64,000 bases of DNA. It comes from Episyrphus balteatus (lineage: Eukaryota > Arthropoda > Insecta > Diptera > Syrphidae). The stretch spans positions 68,258,625 to 68,322,624 of the forward strand of contig NC_079134.1 of assembly GCF_945859705.1 (NCBI RefSeq). The letters are read 5' to 3'. This document shows positions 61,107-64,000 of this stretch, one piece after another. Numbering within the stretch: position 1 is the first letter of the stretch; every line of letters begins with the position of its first letter. A program made the translations under genes and the position numbers. The notes below the pieces were generated by a model, which saw only the letters and a list, made by a program, of their open reading frames with translations, was not told the DNA's origin and made no database searches.

Positions 61107-63311
61107 GGTGCAGTGCAATAACACCCGCGGCAATTACGCCTGCAGGTGTTACTACCCAAACGAAAAGGAAATATCCCCAGCAGGCTTTATTTCCTTTTAA
61201 AAGTGACAATAACACCTACTTCGAAAAGGCATTAAGCCCCACGGTTGTTTTTTCATTCTGAATGTGAATAATAAGCACTTTCACTTGTCATAAGGCATTC
61301 AAAATTTGAAGAAGGTCTCGGGGGGCATGCTGCCCCTGCAACCCCCTTGCTTGGGCTCACTATAGGATTTGGAGTGGGGACAAGGATTGGTATTAGGGTG
61401 GACCAAAAAAATCATTTTTTCATTATTTTAATTTGCTCTACCGAAAACTTGTTTTCTCGAAACAAAATAATGCTACCCTAATTTTTTCAGAATTTTTCGA
61501 TGATGTTTAGGAGTTGCGCGCACCCCTTTATTTAAAAAAATAAGCTCTTTTAGTTTTTAATTTTTTTAAAGTTTAAATAATTTTTCAATCAAAATGCTGT
61601 TTGAGTAAAATGTATTGAGTATCAATAGATCTACTTGCATCAATTTTTCTTTTTTCAAAAAAAAATATTTTTGACTGATTCCCAGGCGTTAGAAGTCGAA
61701 ATTACTGGTAAATGCTGGGAAAAAGCCTAAAAACTATGTTTTACTGTTGTTTATAACGGTTAAATTTATTTTTATCGTATTCCTCATCAAATTTACTTTA
61801 AAACCGTGTTTTTATATTGCTCAATTCTTCTTAAATTTATAAAAGAAAAATAATTTTTAAAAACGATCGTAACAAAACAAGTGAAGGAAAAATGGGGGAG
61901 GGTACTATATCGTGGGTGCCGAGATTTGATAACAGTATAGGAAATTTCGAGGAACCAGAAGTACGATCTCGATTAGGTCTGATAAAAAAGAATTTTTTTT
62001 ATTTTTCAATTTTCTCAAAAACAAGAAAGCATTAAAACATATGGACTTCAGTATTTGCTAAGGAATCAATTGTGACATTTTACTTTATCAGCCATTTTTT
62101 GTATTGTAATCCACAATCTTGACAAAAACAGAATTTAATGTGTTTTTTTAACTTTGTTTCCCAATTTTTTACTTTTAAATCGATTATTTCAAAAACAATT
62201 GATTTAAATAACTTTACTCCAAAATTAGAATAAAGTGTACAGTTCTAGCTTTTGAAAAAGGTACCATTCATAACTGTAAGTGTTGCCATTGTTTTTTAAT
62301 ATTTTTTTTATTATTTAAAGTCATTTTTTAGAAAATTGCCAATCCCGCCTAAACGGAGCCAGATAGACCACCCCTCCCTTAGTAAAAAATGATCGTATTT
62401 AACTCCCTTACAAAATACTGTTATCAAATCTCGGCACCCACGATATAGTACCCTCCCTCATTTTTCCTTCACTTGTTTTGGTACGATCGTTTTTAAAAAT
62501 TATTTTTCTTTTATCAATTTGAGAAGAATTGAGCAATATAAAAGCACGGTTTTTTAAGGAAATTTGATGAGGAATACGATAAAAATAAATTTAACCGTTA
62601 TAAACAACAGTAAAACATAGTTTTTAGGCTTTTTTCCCAGTATTTACCAGTAATTTCGACTTCTAACGCCTGGGAATCAGTCAAAAATATTTTTTTTTGA
62701 AAAAAGAAAAATTGATGTAAGTAGATCTATTGATACTCAATACTTTTTACTCAAACAGCATTTTGATTGAAAAATTATTTAAACTTTAAAAAAATTAAAA
62801 ACTAAAAGAGCTTATTTTTTTTTAATAAAGAGGTGCGCGCAACCCCTAAACATCATCGAAAAATTCTGAAAAAATTAGGGTAGCATTATTTTGTGTCGAG
62901 AAAACAAGTTATCGGTAGAGCAAATCAAAATAATGAAAAATAATTTTTTTTGGTCCACCCTAATGGGTATGTAAACATTTTTTTTTCCAAGAAACTTTTA
63001 AAATTTTTAAATTTTGAAGAAAATTTGCCTACACCCAACCTGGCACCCACTTCAAATCCTATAGTGTGCCCAAGCACGGGGGTTGCAGGGGGGCAGCATG
63101 CCCCCCGATACCTTCCTCAAAGTGTATGGCACGTAGCATTGCAATTTTTTTGTTTTTAAATCTTATAAAGTGAGCCAGTTAAAACTGAAGAAAATAAGAA
63201 CAGGCTATAACACCCACGGGTGTAATTGCCATATTAAAAAGGAAATGAAGCCTTCCGTTTGGGTAATAACACCTGCAGGCGTTATTGCCACGGGTGTTAT
63301 TGCACTGCACC
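61107..63311. mobile_element. Nested palindromic element, outer unit, 9-bp TSD
   Basis: The ends GGTGCAGTGCAATAACACCC and the inverted form are flanked by aatttttct (61098-61106 and 63312-63320). The outer arms (61107-61394 and 62963-63311) share GGGGGGCATGCTGCCCC and GTGTTA-rich blocks. A 9-bp TSD with long inverted arms fits Foldback/Mutator-type elements. A second TA element sits in its centre. Confidence 0.85.
61396..62960. mobile_element. Inner palindromic TA element (1.57 kb)
   Basis: The ends GGGTGGACCAAAAAAA and the inverted form are flanked by TA (61394-61395 and 62961-62962). The arms are about 550 bp, including CTATATCGTGGGTGCCGAGA. The centre is near 62180. The terminal sequence resembles those of the TA elements at 44288 and 45882 (GAGTGGGCC, GAGTGACCG). 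Confidence 0.85.
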
Positions 63312-63365
63312 AATTTTTCTACATACATTTTTTTTATAAATATCTTAATATATTTCTTTATATAG

Positions 63366-63649
63366 AACAATTGGGTACTCCATCTGCATCTTTTATGCAA
63401 CGTTTACAGCCCACTGTTCGAAACTATGTTGAAAATAGACCTAGATATTCTGGATATTCTTTCGATAGACTTTTTCCTGATGTTTTATTTCCAAGTGATA
63501 ATAATGAACAGAGTCGGCGAAAAGCTTCGGAAGCCCGTGATCTCTTAAGTAAAATGTTGGTAGTAGACCCTGAACAACGTATTTCAGTCGATCAGGCACT
63601 TCTTCATAGCTACATAAATGTTTGGTATGATGCTGAAGAAGTCAATGCA
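63366..63649 (+). CDS. bsk: basket / JNK, internal exon (C-lobe)
   Basis: Starts with the last two bases of the split Glu codon: EQLGTPSASFMQRLQPTVRN, then YVENRPRY, RKASEARDLLSKMLVVDPEQ and RISVDQALLHSYINVWYDAE, ending before GTAAGT at 63650. This is the MAPK insert and C-lobe. The following exon, which would encode the C-terminal tail, is beyond the window. Confidence 0.97.
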
Positions 63650-64000
63650 GTAAGTATCTAATATTGATATATTTCTTTTTATTTCAACTTTTTCTAGCTT
63701 TTTAAGTTATTTAAAGGGGTTGTTAGCTTATTCAAGCTCTAAACAGAGTGAGATTTATGTAAAACAAATGCATATGATTGTTTTGTGGAAGCTATGTATG
63801 TTACAAAACTCATAAATAAAATTAATGAAAGCATTTATCTACACAAAATGCGCATCACTTGAATAGAAACAAATATTTGGTTTAAGAAGATAAATGCGTT
63901 TGGCGCTTTAGTATAGTAATCTAGGCGCCGCACACTGGGGCAAGATGACTGAATTCACGGCATCAAATCAGTCCGTACAGCTAGGAACCTGAAATTTCAC
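63650..64000 (+). other. bsk: Start of the next bsk intron
   Basis: Donor GTAAGT at 63650, then AT-rich sequence to the window edge. No exon is recognised. Confidence 0.7.

Larger units (their letters stand above)
61092..63365 (+). other. bsk: bsk intron expanded from 60 nt to 2.27 kb
   Basis: The donor GTGAAT at 61092 and the acceptor TATAG ending 63365 are original. The nested element 61107-63311 plus one 9-bp TSD copy account for 2214 of 2274 nt, leaving exactly 60 nt. A branch-like CTTAAT lies in the remaining right part (about 63342). Confidence 0.9.

Overview
The window looks like a large, AT-rich, transposon-bloated insect genome, most likely a fly (Diptera). The only host gene I recognise is basket (bsk), the Jun N-terminal kinase orthologue. 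Four of its internal coding exons lie on the + strand (41339-41468, 41526-41723, 60827-61091, 63366-63649). Exons before and after these are outside the window or not recognisable. Two bsk introns are, or originally were, about 60 nt. The third is 19.1 kb because mobile elements have accumulated in it.

Layout. 1-13.9 kb: a nest of decayed elements. These are a non-LTR retrotransposon (minus strand) split by a Transib-like element and a TTAA MITE, a P-superfamily transposase relic, and a long transposase-like pseudogene (about 4.2-12.8 kb) cut up by two Tc1-like elements, a hAT-like element and foldback elements. 13.9-16.8 kb and 33.4-38.0 kb: two inverted copies of one 2.95 kb chimeric unit. 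The right copy is flanked by a 9-bp target-site duplication (TSD) inside a 14-bp minisatellite and was later split by a 1.64 kb palindromic TA element. 21.5-27.9 kb: a jockey-clade retrotransposon with both ends, a poly(A) tail and a 10-bp TSD, broken by frameshifts and an inserted DNA element. 28-41.3 kb: foldback elements and minisatellites upstream of the first visible bsk exon.

41.7-60.8 kb is one bsk intron. It holds several long palindromic elements, a truncated TAA-tailed non-LTR element, a roughly 2.5 kb (TAA)n/(TTA)n microsatellite, two 5'-truncated R1-clade copies and a full-length Dong/R4-clade element, the last three all sitting in TTA/TAA repeats. The next bsk intron (61092-63365) was a 60-nt intron before a nested palindromic element with a 9-bp TSD entered it.

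The most interesting points are these. (a) The jockey-clade and Dong-like elements, which are unrelated lineages, begin with the same roughly 75-nt structured 5' module, with compensating base changes in its stems. (b) Three retrotransposon lineages converge on one TAA/TTA microsatellite. (c) A chimeric 2.95 kb unit moved as one piece. (d) The Transib-like element has termini identical to the V(D)J recombination heptamer. (e) Nearly every bsk intron contains sequence able to form long double-stranded RNA. All identifications come from reading the sequence; no database search was run.
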